From NCBI GenBank assembly GCA_016934935.1, contig JAFGRW010000115.1, forward strand, positions 62,001 to 126,000: a stretch of 64,000 nt of DNA. The letters are read 5' to 3'. Origin of the DNA: Spirochaetota bacterium (GTDB lineage Bacteria; Spirochaetota; UBA4802; JAFGJZ01). Shown here piece by piece: positions 52,472 to 61,466 of this stretch; the first letter of the stretch is position 1, and the number at the start of each line of letters is the position of its first letter. The notes under the pieces were generated by a model. That model ran no database searches, was not told the DNA's origin, and saw only the letters and a program-made list of their open reading frames with translations. The position numbers and the translations under genes are program-made.

Positions 52472-52660
52472 CTACTCACCGCTGATTTTTGCTATAAGCC
52501 CATTAACTTTTGCAAGTTCCTTTTCAAGAGTCTCTTTATAGACGAAAAGCTCTGCAAGCTGATCTTCAGGACTCATAACAGAGTCTGAGCAGCATTTTTT
52601 TTGATCATCTCCGCCGCAGCACTCATGATCTGCACTGCTGTTTTCTCCACAACATGACAT
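52472..52660 (-). CDS. Small Cys-rich protein with a coiled-coil tail
   Basis: 62 residues; ATG with the ribosome-binding site GGGAGGT. The first half is cysteine-rich (MSCCGENSSADHECCGGDDQ, then KKCC), and the second half is a predicted amphipathic helix (DQLAELFVYKETLEKELAKV). The paired-Cys pattern suggests metal binding or redox sensing. I do not know the family. It stands alone, convergent with the GH3 gene and divergent from the DHH phosphoesterase gene. Confidence 0.7.
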   Translation of the reverse strand: MSCCGENSSADHECCGGDDQKKCCSDSVMSPEDQLAELFVYKETLEKELAKVNGLIAKISGE

Positions 52661-52787
52661 ATTGACCTCCCGGGTTATTTATGTTTACCAAATACTTTTG
52701 AATTTGATATTTTACTGAATTATAACTTTTTACCATACTAACCAGTAATATCACAAAATCAATAATATTACAATTCCAACATTAATA

Positions 52788-52808
52788 AAAGCTCAAAGCT
52801 CAAAGCTC
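52788..52808. repeat. Three tandem AAAGCTC copies
   Basis: Three perfect 7-base copies in intergenic DNA, followed by five A's. A slippage-prone tract; too short to tell if it matters. Confidence 0.7.
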
Positions 52809-52887
52809 AAAAAATTATTTAGTAGACAACGCTAAAGCAATTATAGTATATTCAGCATGAATTAGTTCAAACTGAATCTTTTTCATG

Positions 52888-52922
52888 ACCTATACCGTCT
52901 AAAATGTTGTTATAGGTTTTTT
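52888..52922 (+). terminator. Terminator-like hairpin in the leader of the DHH gene
   Basis: ACCTATA, sixteen-base loop, TATAGGT followed by TTTTT, 115 bases before the DHH start. It may end a short upstream transcript or act as an attenuator. Confidence 0.4.
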
Positions 52923-53037
52923 ATGTTACCTGTTTATTTATCAGAGACATTCAACCTATCTTGTAAACTTTATTTCCAATCGATTTAATTTTCTTATGCT
53001 GACTTTATGTCTCTGCTTTTCATTTTATGGAGGCAAT

Positions 53038-54018
53038 ATGCGTGAAGTGCATTTTATTGAAGAGTTGATTGATACCCTGAAAAAAGAAGATACTGTCTTT
53101 ATTCAGCCTCACAATTATCCTGATCATGACGGTGTCGCCAGCGCCTTTGGCCTGCAAAGCCTTTTCAAATTCTTCGATATTAAATCACATCTTGTATACG
53201 AAGGAGAAATTCAGAGAGATTCATTGAGGCAGATGATAGACAGCCTTGATATAGAGATACACCATATCAGCGAATACAACATGAACGAGCAACACAAGAT
53301 TGTCGTTGTGGACGGATGCAAAGAAAATAAAAATGTCACTGACCTGATCGGCGATGAAATTGCTGTTATTGACCACCATCTTGTAAAATCTCCCGAAGAT
53401 GTTCCCTTAAGCGATATCAGACCCGATTATGGTGCATGCGCTTCGATAATAAGCTCATACTATGATCTTCTTAATATCGACATTCCACAAAAAAGTGCCA
53501 CCGCCCTTATTATAGGCATAGTAATGGACACCGCTCTTCTTACCCGAGGCACATCAGAACAGGATGTGAGCTCATATTCCAATCTTTACAGCAAGGCAGA
53601 TATGCGGCTTGTAAATTCAATTCTAAGGAACTACATACAAATCAAGGATCTTCATTTTTACAAGGAAGCCATAAACAATGTTCAAATCAAAAACGAAGTG
53701 GCTTATTGTCACTTTCCAAACGGCTGCAATCAGAACCTTTTGGGAATATTGGGTGACTTTTTTTTATCATTGCAGGAGATAGATTTTGTAATACTGAGTG
53801 CCAACAACGGTGGATTGATAAATTTTTCACTTAGAAACGAACGCGATGACTGGAACGCCGCGGCGTTAATACAGGAAGTACTAAAAGGAATAGGCTTTGG
53901 AGGTGGTCACGCCGATATGGCAGGCGGAATTATTCCCGACAACCGCAATTTTAACGAAAGTAAAATTAAAAAATTATTCTACTCTTTACTATTTGGTACA
54001 ACAACGGATAACAGGTAA
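53038..54018 (+). CDS. DHH-family phosphoesterase (NrnA/RecJ-like)
   Basis: 326 residues; start at 53038 after GGAGG (an upstream in-frame ATG at 52996 precedes that site). The DHH signature is split as usual: HNYPDHDGVASAFGLQSL (motif I), VVVDGCKEN, VIDHHLV (motif III) and GIVMDTALL. The DHHA1 domain ends GFGGGHADMAGGII. Members act as nanoRNases, pAp phosphatases or c-di-AMP phosphodiesterases; which of these applies cannot be told from sequence. The membrane LuxR-type regulator begins five bases after the stop and probably shares the transcript. Confidence 0.87.
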   Translation: MREVHFIEELIDTLKKEDTVFIQPHNYPDHDGVASAFGLQSLFKFFDIKSHLVYEGEIQRDSLRQMIDSLDIEIHHISEYNMNEQHKIVVVDGCKENKNVTDLIGDEIAVIDHHLVKSPEDVPLSDIRPDYGACASIISSYYDLLNIDIPQKSATALIIGIVMDTALLTRGTSEQDVSSYSNLYSKADMRLVNSILRNYIQIKDLHFYKEAINNVQIKNEVAYCHFPNGCNQNLLGILGDFFLSLQEIDFVILSANNGGLINFSLRNERDDWNAAALIQEVLKGIGFGGGHADMAGGIIPDNRNFNESKIKKLFYSLLFGTTTDNR

Positions 54019-54023
54019 ATATC

Positions 54024-55238
54024 ATGGTCAATATACTTTCGGTAATAGCTTTTTTTTGCATTACAATATTATTTATTCAGCTTGTTTACGCCCTTATTAA
54101 AATTAAAGGATTTCAGAAAGTGCTTTTTGGCGGTATTGCCATTTGCATGATCTGGTGGCTTGCTTGCTGCCTAATCGGATACGGATCAAGCAAATTGACT
54201 ACAGTATGGTTCTGTTTTAAAGCTTCAGTTCCATCTTTTACTTTTCTTCACTGCTTCATGCTTCATTTTGTTCTGATATTTACAAATAGCAGACGCAACT
54301 GGATAATTTTGGCCGTTATTTATCTTCCTTCAATAATATTTACCTATTTTGGTGTAACTTCTGAATTTGTTTACAGTGCGTTTTCCAAAATAGGCTATTT
54401 CTGGACCGGTAGTCCAAGCGGAAGCATTCTGACCATTCTTTTTTCTGTGCAATACCTTTCATATTATATAATTTCCATAACACTTCTTATAATATTCGCA
54501 AATAGAACTCAAAGTCACCGATTATCAAAAATTTCGGTTATTCTTGCTGCTTCACTTTTTACTACTATTCTTTTTTTTAATATCGAGCCGTTTTTGTTAC
54601 CTCTTGTCAGCAATTACAAAAGTCTTATGATCTCACCAAACGCAGCAATAATCTGGGTTACAGGTGTCTGGTATGCCATCATTCACTATAAACTGTTCAG
54701 CTACTCCGCTAACTCGCTGCTAGAAACAATTCTTCAGAATGTCGAGTTTGCCCTGTTTGTGAGTAACAGTGATGGTCTGATTATTAGAAAAAACAGTACA
54801 GCCGAAACACTTACAAAATACAATAATAGACCTATCATCAATCTGAAGGAACTTATACCTGTGGAAGAATTTAGCGGTAATAACAAAACAAGGCACTGCA
54901 AATACCTTTTGAGACAAAACGGAAAACCCGTTCTGGTTAAGCTATCCGAAAACCCTGTTTGTGATAACTATGGAGACCTTACAATGACAGCTGCTACCGG
55001 ATTGATCGAGGGCCTTACCCTTTTTCATGAAGTTTACAACCTGACTAAAAGAGAGATGGAAGTCGCCGCGTGCCTTATGAACGGTATGACCGCGCCCCAA
55101 ATCTCAAAAAAATATGGAACCGCAATTAATACAATTAAAAGTCAGATGAGTTCTCTGTACTCAAAAACCGGAGTAAACTCTAAAATTGAACTGATAAGGA
55201 AAATGGAAGACTCTTCGGTTATTCAAAAACCCAGCTGA
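54024..55238 (+). CDS. Membrane-bound LuxR-type regulator with a 7TM sensor
   Basis: 404 residues. Residues about 1-220 hold seven hydrophobic helices of the type seen in the N-terminal region of certain histidine kinases. A PAS-like segment (about 232-320: LQNVEFALFVSNSDGLIIRK) follows. The C-terminal LuxR helix-turn-helix (about 335-400) reads LTKREMEVAACLMNGMTAPQ, then TAINTIKSQMSSLYSKTG. It would act as a one-component regulator anchored in the membrane. Its 3' end overlaps the convergent gene at 55223 by 16 bases. Regulated genes are unknown, though co-transcription with the DHH gene is likely. Confidence 0.83.
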   Translation: MVNILSVIAFFCITILFIQLVYALIKIKGFQKVLFGGIAICMIWWLACCLIGYGSSKLTTVWFCFKASVPSFTFLHCFMLHFVLIFTNSRRNWIILAVIYLPSIIFTYFGVTSEFVYSAFSKIGYFWTGSPSGSILTILFSVQYLSYYIISITLLIIFANRTQSHRLSKISVILAASLFTTILFFNIEPFLLPLVSNYKSLMISPNAAIIWVTGVWYAIIHYKLFSYSANSLLETILQNVEFALFVSNSDGLIIRKNSTAETLTKYNNRPIINLKELIPVEEFSGNNKTRHCKYLLRQNGKPVLVKLSENPVCDNYGDLTMTAATGLIEGLTLFHEVYNLTKREMEVAACLMNGMTAPQISKKYGTAINTIKSQMSSLYSKTGVNSKIELIRKMEDSSVIQKPS

Positions 55239-56665
55239 AAACCGGCACTTACCCTCGGGTTGCCTTCGAAATCGGAATCAAGAGAGCTGAAAAACGTAGT
55301 GGTACTTTCACTATATATCTCGCGATTATAAAATTCATAAGAACTTTTTGCAAATGCAAGATGCAATAATTCTACTATTTTAAGCCCGCCCATAGCCAGC
55401 AAAGCCCTCTTTTGATTATCCTTCGAATCTTCGGTAAAAGCGAAATATAGCGCAGCCGACTGCGCTGTGTAATAGCTCCATCCGGCGATCCGGTCACCAC
55501 GATAAAAATGGCCGCCCCCGGGAATAATAAGCGAATGAACATAAGGAGCCAGCGGATTCGAAAATCCCGGTGGAAGCACCGATTCACGCTGATACTGGAT
55601 TGCCAGATGATCAAGATACGAGACTGTAAAAGTGATTGGAATCATCGCCCATAAAAACTGCTGCCGTTTATAAACTTTATCCGGTTTATCCGGATCCTGT
55701 ATCCATGGGAAAAAATTACCGCTGAATTTTGTTGCCACCGGAGCATATAAAAGTGCTGTAAGGTACAAACCTGATGTATAAACCATATTCAAAGATGAGG
55801 GTTTTGGATTTTCAAAACCCATATAACCTGTATTTAGATACGATCCGTAACCCGGCAAGAGAATGTTTCCAAGGGGATTAACTACGACGAGTGACTCCAT
55901 ATACTGTTTAACAGGTTCACTTCTTCTAGAGTAATTATAAGCAGCCCCGTAACGCCTGTCTATATTGTCAGCTATTATACCGCTGTTCCACTTTTCAAGA
56001 TCATCTGTATCCGGGAAAATATTCAGCACTCCGGATGAAGAAAGAGTGCTTTTTGACTTAACAAAGGATTCGTATCTTCCGGCCGTAACAACTGTAAAAT
56101 ATTCACCCGATACAGTTTTGCAGGTCTGACCTTCCCGAATCCCACTATATGTTCCAGCGCTTATTAAAAATAATCCGCTACCCTTTTGAACAGAGGCATA
56201 GTAAACCGGAAACTTTGAATAGTACGAAAGCAGCTCTCTTAAAAGAAGATACGGAACATTCTGAAGTATGCGGCTTTCGACACGAATCTTCAGATTATGT
56301 TTTTTTAAGGCATCATCATGAGCTTCTATGGCAATTTCACCATGAGAAAGGGCTCCGGTCTGATAAATAGAAAATAATATGGTAAACTGCGCACCGGCCT
56401 GACGCGAAATATCGAAATACCTGCCGGGAATAGTATCACTTAACTCTATGGAAGAAGCCGCCTTGATAAGCTCGTTTGTTTCGACGATTTGCATGCTGCC
56501 AAGATCTTCAATAGCCATACGCACTATTTTTTCTGTCTCAAGAACGAGAGCATTAACCGATTCAGAACCCGACTGTACAGAATAGAGCGCCGCTCGGGGA
56601 ACAGCAAAAATTACATCGGTAAATAAGAAAAGAAAAATTGAAATTATAATCGCGATTTTTCTCAT
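55223..56665 (-). CDS. Exported protein, CsgG/FlgO-like N-domain and GGGHFYRG membrane domain
   Basis: 480 residues with signal peptide IIISIFLFLFTDVIFA. The N-terminal domain (about 20-130) shows the pattern of FlgO/CsgG/TolB-N-like proteins (QIVETNELIKAASS, GAQFTILFSIYQTG). The C-terminal part (about 240-480) has hydrophobic segments and SLIIPGGGHFYRGDRIAGW, resembling the GxGxFYxG motif of TM2/DUF5683-type membrane proteins, and ends in Phe. It is paralogous in layout to the upstream gene; the start overlaps that gene's stop by four bases, so the two are cotranslated. Its function is not known. The last 16 bases overlap the LuxR-type gene. Confidence 0.7.
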   Translation of the reverse strand: MRKIAIIISIFLFLFTDVIFAVPRAALYSVQSGSESVNALVLETEKIVRMAIEDLGSMQIVETNELIKAASSIELSDTIPGRYFDISRQAGAQFTILFSIYQTGALSHGEIAIEAHDDALKKHNLKIRVESRILQNVPYLLLRELLSYYSKFPVYYASVQKGSGLFLISAGTYSGIREGQTCKTVSGEYFTVVTAGRYESFVKSKSTLSSSGVLNIFPDTDDLEKWNSGIIADNIDRRYGAAYNYSRRSEPVKQYMESLVVVNPLGNILLPGYGSYLNTGYMGFENPKPSSLNMVYTSGLYLTALLYAPVATKFSGNFFPWIQDPDKPDKVYKRQQFLWAMIPITFTVSYLDHLAIQYQRESVLPPGFSNPLAPYVHSLIIPGGGHFYRGDRIAGWSYYTAQSAALYFAFTEDSKDNQKRALLAMGGLKIVELLHLAFAKSSYEFYNREIYSESTTTFFSSLDSDFEGNPRVSAGFQLGF

Positions 56666-58164
56666 AAGCTCTTCTCCACTGAAACCCCCGCAATCAGCTT
56701 TCCGTTAGGATCCTCCGCGACAAGGGGAACAATGGAAAAATCACTTTGAACTGTTTTTCCATTTTTAATGTTAAACCCCAATGAATTACAATGATATATC
56801 TCAAAAGCACGCACCAGAAGAGCAGCTCCGGCCGCGACGTATCCATATTTTTTATCTGACGAAGATTGCGAGTAGGAAGTGCCGTCATAAGTCTCTTTAT
56901 CCAGAAGATAATAGAGAGAGGTAAAAAGAAGCATGTTGTCCAGATGGAAATAGAGATAACCCCAAGCGCGATATCCTTTATAAAAATGACCGCCTCCGCT
57001 TCCCAATATGGAAAAATAGAGGGCGGTATATTCACTGCCCATATAGGGATCAACAGGATTATATGCCGCGGCGCTGTTTGCCGCCCGTGACCCGGCTGCG
57101 TCGGCGTACATTGAAGCACCAGCTGCGGCAAAATAATAGATTCCAAAGTAAAAAGAGCTCTTTTGAAAATGGCTGATGTCCTTTTTTTCATCGCGTAGAA
57201 CCGAAGGCCTGTCTATTAGCCCCTGGGCTCCTATATAAATATAAGGCGCGTTATTTATCGTCCAAAGCCCAAGCCCCGTAAAATCGGATGAAGCATAATA
57301 GGCGGCGGGAGAGGCAACTGGCGAAAGAACAGAAATAACCGGTGTCGCCAGAGCAGTAATAAGAGTCTCTTCTAAAGATGGGGGGCGGAATACTATTTCG
57401 GTTTTTCTTCCATAATAAAACTCCCGCAAAAATTCGGAGTCTCCGTCAAATGATCTTAGAATGAAGTAGTTTCCGTCTTCGATAAAATTTTTAAACGCAA
57501 GTTTGCCCTGATTTACGTTTAAGTGCCCGGCTTTTTCGTAAAGAACAATATTCCCGGAATTATCAATTACACGAAAAAGATCATAACTGTTTTTCCTAAC
57601 TTTAAATTCATTATAGTTCAAGGCTCCGTTTCTTATCTGAACACGAACCGGATATTTATACTCGCTGTAAAGAGCAGCCATAAATCGCCCTGTATGCTCT
57701 TCCATGCAGTAGCTTAATTCACGTGAAGAATAGGAAACATTTTTTAACGGAACAACAACCCGGTAACGCGCGAAGATATTACCGTTAAACGGAACATCAT
57801 AAGAAACAGCATATAAATTGATGAGTATTGAATTACCTCTGTCGCTTATAGATCCTCTTACAACAACATCAATGCCTGCCGTTTTCATAAACCGCATAAG
57901 AGCCGACTCTTCCAGCAGATTGCTATCCTTAAGTTGCTGCATCAAAGAATCAGACTTTACTATATCAAAATCTCCACCAATTCGTACTATATTATTAAAA
58001 TGTGTCTCAAAAAATTCTGCCATTATTAAGGAGCGTTGGGTATCAGTCGAAAGACCAGTAGAAACAATCATGGGAGCGGCGGTAATGCGTATATTAAAAA
58101 TAACAATAATCACGGAAACCATTAAAAGCGTCCGATTTTGTATTATTCTTTTTGAGAAAATCAC
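56662..58164 (-). CDS. Exported protein, paralogue of the downstream gene
   Basis: 500 residues, exported (LLMVSVIIVIFNIRITAA). The N-terminal domain has the same FlgO/CsgG-like pattern (FDIVKSDSLMQQLKDSNLLE, GIDVVVRGSISDRGNSILIN). A middle PEGA-like/beta region follows (about 170-265: GKLAFKNFIEDGNYFILRS), then membrane segments with SILGSGGGHFYKGYRAWGYL. Together with its neighbour it forms a paralogous pair in one operon. They may form an envelope complex; what they export or sense cannot be told. The ATG is not preceded by a strong ribosome-binding site. Confidence 0.68.
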   Translation of the reverse strand: MIFSKRIIQNRTLLMVSVIIVIFNIRITAAPMIVSTGLSTDTQRSLIMAEFFETHFNNIVRIGGDFDIVKSDSLMQQLKDSNLLEESALMRFMKTAGIDVVVRGSISDRGNSILINLYAVSYDVPFNGNIFARYRVVVPLKNVSYSSRELSYCMEEHTGRFMAALYSEYKYPVRVQIRNGALNYNEFKVRKNSYDLFRVIDNSGNIVLYEKAGHLNVNQGKLAFKNFIEDGNYFILRSFDGDSEFLREFYYGRKTEIVFRPPSLEETLITALATPVISVLSPVASPAAYYASSDFTGLGLWTINNAPYIYIGAQGLIDRPSVLRDEKKDISHFQKSSFYFGIYYFAAAGASMYADAAGSRAANSAAAYNPVDPYMGSEYTALYFSILGSGGGHFYKGYRAWGYLYFHLDNMLLFTSLYYLLDKETYDGTSYSQSSSDKKYGYVAAGAALLVRAFEIYHCNSLGFNIKNGKTVQSDFSIVPLVAEDPNGKLIAGVSVEKSL

Positions 58165-58368
58165 AATAACTCACATCCGTTTAACAAATTTGCTACATAA
58201 AATGTTCTTCTTAACCACATACCATTACCGCAACACAAGAGACAATACTTTTTTATTATGTAATAGCATCCGCTATTTTGTTGTCGTTAATACTGTTAAC
58301 CCTTATATTACTATCTTAAGGGTCTTTTATAAATCATGACCTGATTAGAAATACAACAGGATTTATCT

Positions 58369-59901
58369 ATGGCGAATGATGTAACTATTCTTATAGTAGA
58401 AGATGACGAGTTAACATCTGTTGATCTGCAGACCAAGCTTAACAAGCTGGGATATCTGGACGTGATCCGTGCTAGCGATTCGGTTTCGGCCATAACGACT
58501 ATACGACAGAATAAGCCAAACCTGATAATAATGGATGTTCAGCTTAAAGGAAACACAGACGGAATCGAAACCGCGTCGTATATCTTTGACGAATTCAACA
58601 TTCCTGTTATCTTTCTTACCGCTTATAGCGATACAGAAATTCAAAGAAAGGCGCGTATCAGCCGCCCTTATGCGTATATAGTAAAACCTCTGGACATACG
58701 GATTCTTGAATCATCTATCGAATCGGCTCTTTACCGGCACAGCATAGAACAGGAAAACCAGGCGCTGCAAAACCTTAGACGCGCTGCCGAACAGGCTAAC
58801 CACTCTAAATCAATTTTTCTTGCCAACATGAGCCACGAACTGCGCACTCCACTTAATTCGATACTCGGATTTTCAAAACTTATGAAAATGGGTTATGACC
58901 CAGACGAATATCACGATCATCTTGACAGAATCATTTCAAGCGGCGACCATCTGCTGAATCTTATCAACGAAATTCTTGATTATATGAAAATTCACGCGGG
59001 AAAGGCAAAACTTAATCTTCAGTGCATAAACCCCGAACCGGTTATTAACGAATGTCTTAAATCTGTCAGTTATTGTGCTAATGAAAAAAATATAGAGATC
59101 AAATGCAATATAGCCGACTTTCCGATAACCGTTTTTGCCGACAAACGAAGATTAAAGCAGATAGTACTTAATTTGCTGACAAATGCCGCCAAGTTTACCC
59201 CATCGGGTGGAGAGATAAATATCAGGCTCTATGAAAAAGAGGGTCAATGTTGTATTGAAGTTCAGGATAACGGCCCCGGCATTGCTGCTGAAGATCAATC
59301 GCTAATATTTGAACAGTTCGAACAGATTTCCAAAGATTCATCCTGCGAAGATACCGGAAGCGGTTTAGGTCTTGCCATAACACGGATACTGGTCGAATTA
59401 CACGGTGGAATCATAGAGATTGAGAGCAGCCCGGGCATGGGTTCTCTTTTCAGGGTGATTCTTGCAGCGCTGCACCAGATTCAGCCAGTTGCAGAACAGG
59501 TTCCGTCTCAGGACAACTGCATGTTTATACCGTTAAAAGGAACTCTGCTTGTTGTAGAAGACAACAGCGGCAACAGGGATTTCTTGACAAAATACTTTGA
59601 AAAATCCGGACAGGATGTAATAGCTGTAAAAGACGGCTATGAATGTCTTGAGCTTTTTGAAAACGGCAACACAAAAAACATTGTACTGATTTTAATGGAT
59701 CTTAGAATGAGAGGACTGAGCGGAATTGATACCGTACAGGAACTTGGGCTTCGCAATATTAACATTCCTGTTATCGCGGTAAGCGCGTTTCTGGATGAAG
59801 ACCTTGAAAATAGTTTCGCCAAAAGCAGGTTCGCAGCATCGGTACAAAAACCGATCAATATAACCGAGCTGAACAGCAAGATTAAGGCAATTTTTGATTA
59901 A
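58369..59901 (+). CDS. Hybrid histidine kinase, REC-HisKA-HATPase-REC
   Basis: 510-residue soluble signalling protein. REC1 (1-125) has the phospho-acceptor Asp56 in NLIIMDVQL and Lys in IVKPLD. The dimerisation helix holds phospho-acceptor His156 (FLANMSHELRTPLNS), and the ATPase domain has NLLTNAAKFTPSGG, DNGPGI and GSGLGLAI. REC2 (about 385-510) has VLILMDLRMRG and VQKPINI. No transmembrane helix or sensor domain is present, so it is likely driven by an upstream kinase through REC1. No response regulator with an output domain is adjacent. The upstream gene is divergent. Confidence 0.95.
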   Translation: MANDVTILIVEDDELTSVDLQTKLNKLGYLDVIRASDSVSAITTIRQNKPNLIIMDVQLKGNTDGIETASYIFDEFNIPVIFLTAYSDTEIQRKARISRPYAYIVKPLDIRILESSIESALYRHSIEQENQALQNLRRAAEQANHSKSIFLANMSHELRTPLNSILGFSKLMKMGYDPDEYHDHLDRIISSGDHLLNLINEILDYMKIHAGKAKLNLQCINPEPVINECLKSVSYCANEKNIEIKCNIADFPITVFADKRRLKQIVLNLLTNAAKFTPSGGEINIRLYEKEGQCCIEVQDNGPGIAAEDQSLIFEQFEQISKDSSCEDTGSGLGLAITRILVELHGGIIEIESSPGMGSLFRVILAALHQIQPVAEQVPSQDNCMFIPLKGTLLVVEDNSGNRDFLTKYFEKSGQDVIAVKDGYECLELFENGNTKNIVLILMDLRMRGLSGIDTVQELGLRNINIPVIAVSAFLDEDLENSFAKSRFAASVQKPINITELNSKIKAIFD

Positions 59902-60481
59902 TCTTTGCTTAATATCTTATCCGGACATTCCTAATTTTTCACACCTTTGCCTGATAAATAGAGCATCGGCAGCCTTTAAAAATCAATATTACCAACTGAA
60001 ACTTACATGAAATTTCTTTAAAGCAGTTTTCCTGAGCAACGCCATTTTCAAAAAACTGTATTTTTCGAATTTCTCTACTGATAATTTCTCACAACTGCAC
60101 TGCAAGCAGTTGCACAATTCGTGTTTTTCCTGAAAAAAAACTTTGCCAACTTTTTTCTGTAACTCACTGTCTTTTTTTTCACCTGAACTATCCATACCGT
60201 TTTAAGATACGAACCTGATTGATAGTGAAAATCCATGAGCCGCCATTTTAAGGAATGGTAAATATTTATCAAAAAAGAGTTGAATTAATTCAGTAATTCT
60301 ATATCTCATAAACACATTAAGCACTTAAACCTTATTTGCGGTAATAATCAAACTGTTTGGAATGTTTTCTAAACAAAATTGTTAAAAGTTTTGCAAAGCT
60401 CTGCGGAGCAGTATTCAAAACCATTTCCGCAAAATTTAACTTTTTAGAAGCACTATTTTTGACAACCAAGGAGAATTAAAA
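59902..60481. other. Intergenic region with nothing convincing
   Basis: 580 bases, unusually long here. It contains open frames of 65 and 68 codons on the minus strand (60075-60272 and 59989-60195), overlapping each other, without clear ribosome-binding sites; one has CNCLQCSC but was not accepted. A short hairpin GCTC-TGCG-GAGC lies near 60396-60407. A decayed gene is possible. Confidence 0.4.
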
Positions 60482-61387
60482 ATGAAAAAATTATTATCAC
60501 TGCTTTTGGCCGTTTCACTTCTTTTAACCTTTGCAGCCTGTGACGATGAAGAAGAGGCTCCGGATAGAGGTACCGATCCGTTTAACTATTTTATTGATTA
60601 TCAGTCAAACTCTGGTTCCAAATTTTCATCACCTTTAATAAACAACTCATCCGACTGCAAATACCTGAAAGTCACAACTTTTGATAATCCTGCTAACGCT
60701 TACAGTACATACAGAAATGTGTCTAAAATTGTTTTTAAACATGCCGGTTTCGATGATAAAACCTTTACTTATAACAGTGACGGACTGCTGACAGAGTACA
60801 AGATTGACAGAAATACAACAAAATTCACATTCAGTGATGACTCCAGTTTTGAGTTTACCGGTGGTAACGGAAGCTATAACGACAACAACATGATTGCTTC
60901 TCTTAATTTTGACAGCAATAGCGAATCAAACAGCTACACATATGACAGTGATAACCGCCTTACTAAACAAACTGTTAATAATGATACTAATGATTTAGTT
61001 TACGAGTACACCTATAATGATGATTATCTGGAAGAATATACTTTTACCCTTGACGGTGCTGTTAATACAAAAAAAGTTTTTGTTTTTGAACGTGAAGGTG
61101 ATCGCAGGCCAATAAAATGTACAATTACAGAAAGTGGAGGCACCTCTACCATCGATTATGAGTATAATGATGAAGGCTATGTAGCCAAAGCAACGCTTAC
61201 AGGAACTGACCTTGAGCAGACTGAAGAGTACACCTGGAGCGAAAACGGTTTTCTTGACAAAGTCGTTTACAAAGACAAGAAAGCCGGCACAACCATTACT
61301 TATGATTACGAATACAGCAAAGGCATTCTGCTAAGCATTAAAAAAGACGGAAGCGACTACAAAACTTATGAGATTACCGAGCGCTAA
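60482..61387 (+). CDS. YD-repeat-like lipoprotein
   Basis: 301 residues with lipobox FAAC. The mature protein is a chain of YD/RHS-like beta hairpins: FTYNSDGLLTEYKID, YTYDSDNRLTKQTVN, YEYNDEGYVAKATL and YTWSENGFLDKVVY. It is related in style to the middle of the lipoprotein at 38723 but without the CHB_HEX domain. AAGGAG precedes the ATG. It is single with a terminator. Function unknown; surface exposure is likely. Confidence 0.8.
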   Translation: MKKLLSLLLAVSLLLTFAACDDEEEAPDRGTDPFNYFIDYQSNSGSKFSSPLINNSSDCKYLKVTTFDNPANAYSTYRNVSKIVFKHAGFDDKTFTYNSDGLLTEYKIDRNTTKFTFSDDSSFEFTGGNGSYNDNNMIASLNFDSNSESNSYTYDSDNRLTKQTVNNDTNDLVYEYTYNDDYLEEYTFTLDGAVNTKKVFVFEREGDRRPIKCTITESGGTSTIDYEYNDEGYVAKATLTGTDLEQTEEYTWSENGFLDKVVYKDKKAGTTITYDYEYSKGILLSIKKDGSDYKTYEITER

Positions 61388-61411
61388 TAATTTGAATTTT
61401 TAGTAAACCCT

Positions 61412-61439
61412 AAAGCGCCGCTATTAGCGGTGCTTTTTT
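61412..61439 (+). terminator. Rho-independent terminator of the YD-like lipoprotein gene
   Basis: AAAGCGCCGCTA pairs with TAGCGGTGCTTT (one G-T pair), followed by four more T's; 24 bases past the stop. Confidence 0.85.
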
Positions 61440-61466
61440 ATTTTGACAATGTAAGAACCATTCTTT

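Larger units (their letters stand above)
52661..53037. other. Intergenic region with a short repeat and hairpin
   Basis: About 377 bases between divergent genes. It contains three copies of AAAGCTC (52788-52808) and a hairpin with a T-run (52888-52922). Confidence 0.45.

Noticed and set aside
52888-52922. Leader hairpin as a riboswitch
   Set aside because: Only one stem with a long loop; no conserved aptamer core could be recognised.
59989-60272. Two overlapping minus-strand frames of 68 and 65 codons, one with CNCLQCSC
   Set aside because: They overlap in different frames, lack ribosome-binding sites and look like translated AT-rich DNA; kept only as a note in the intergenic entry.
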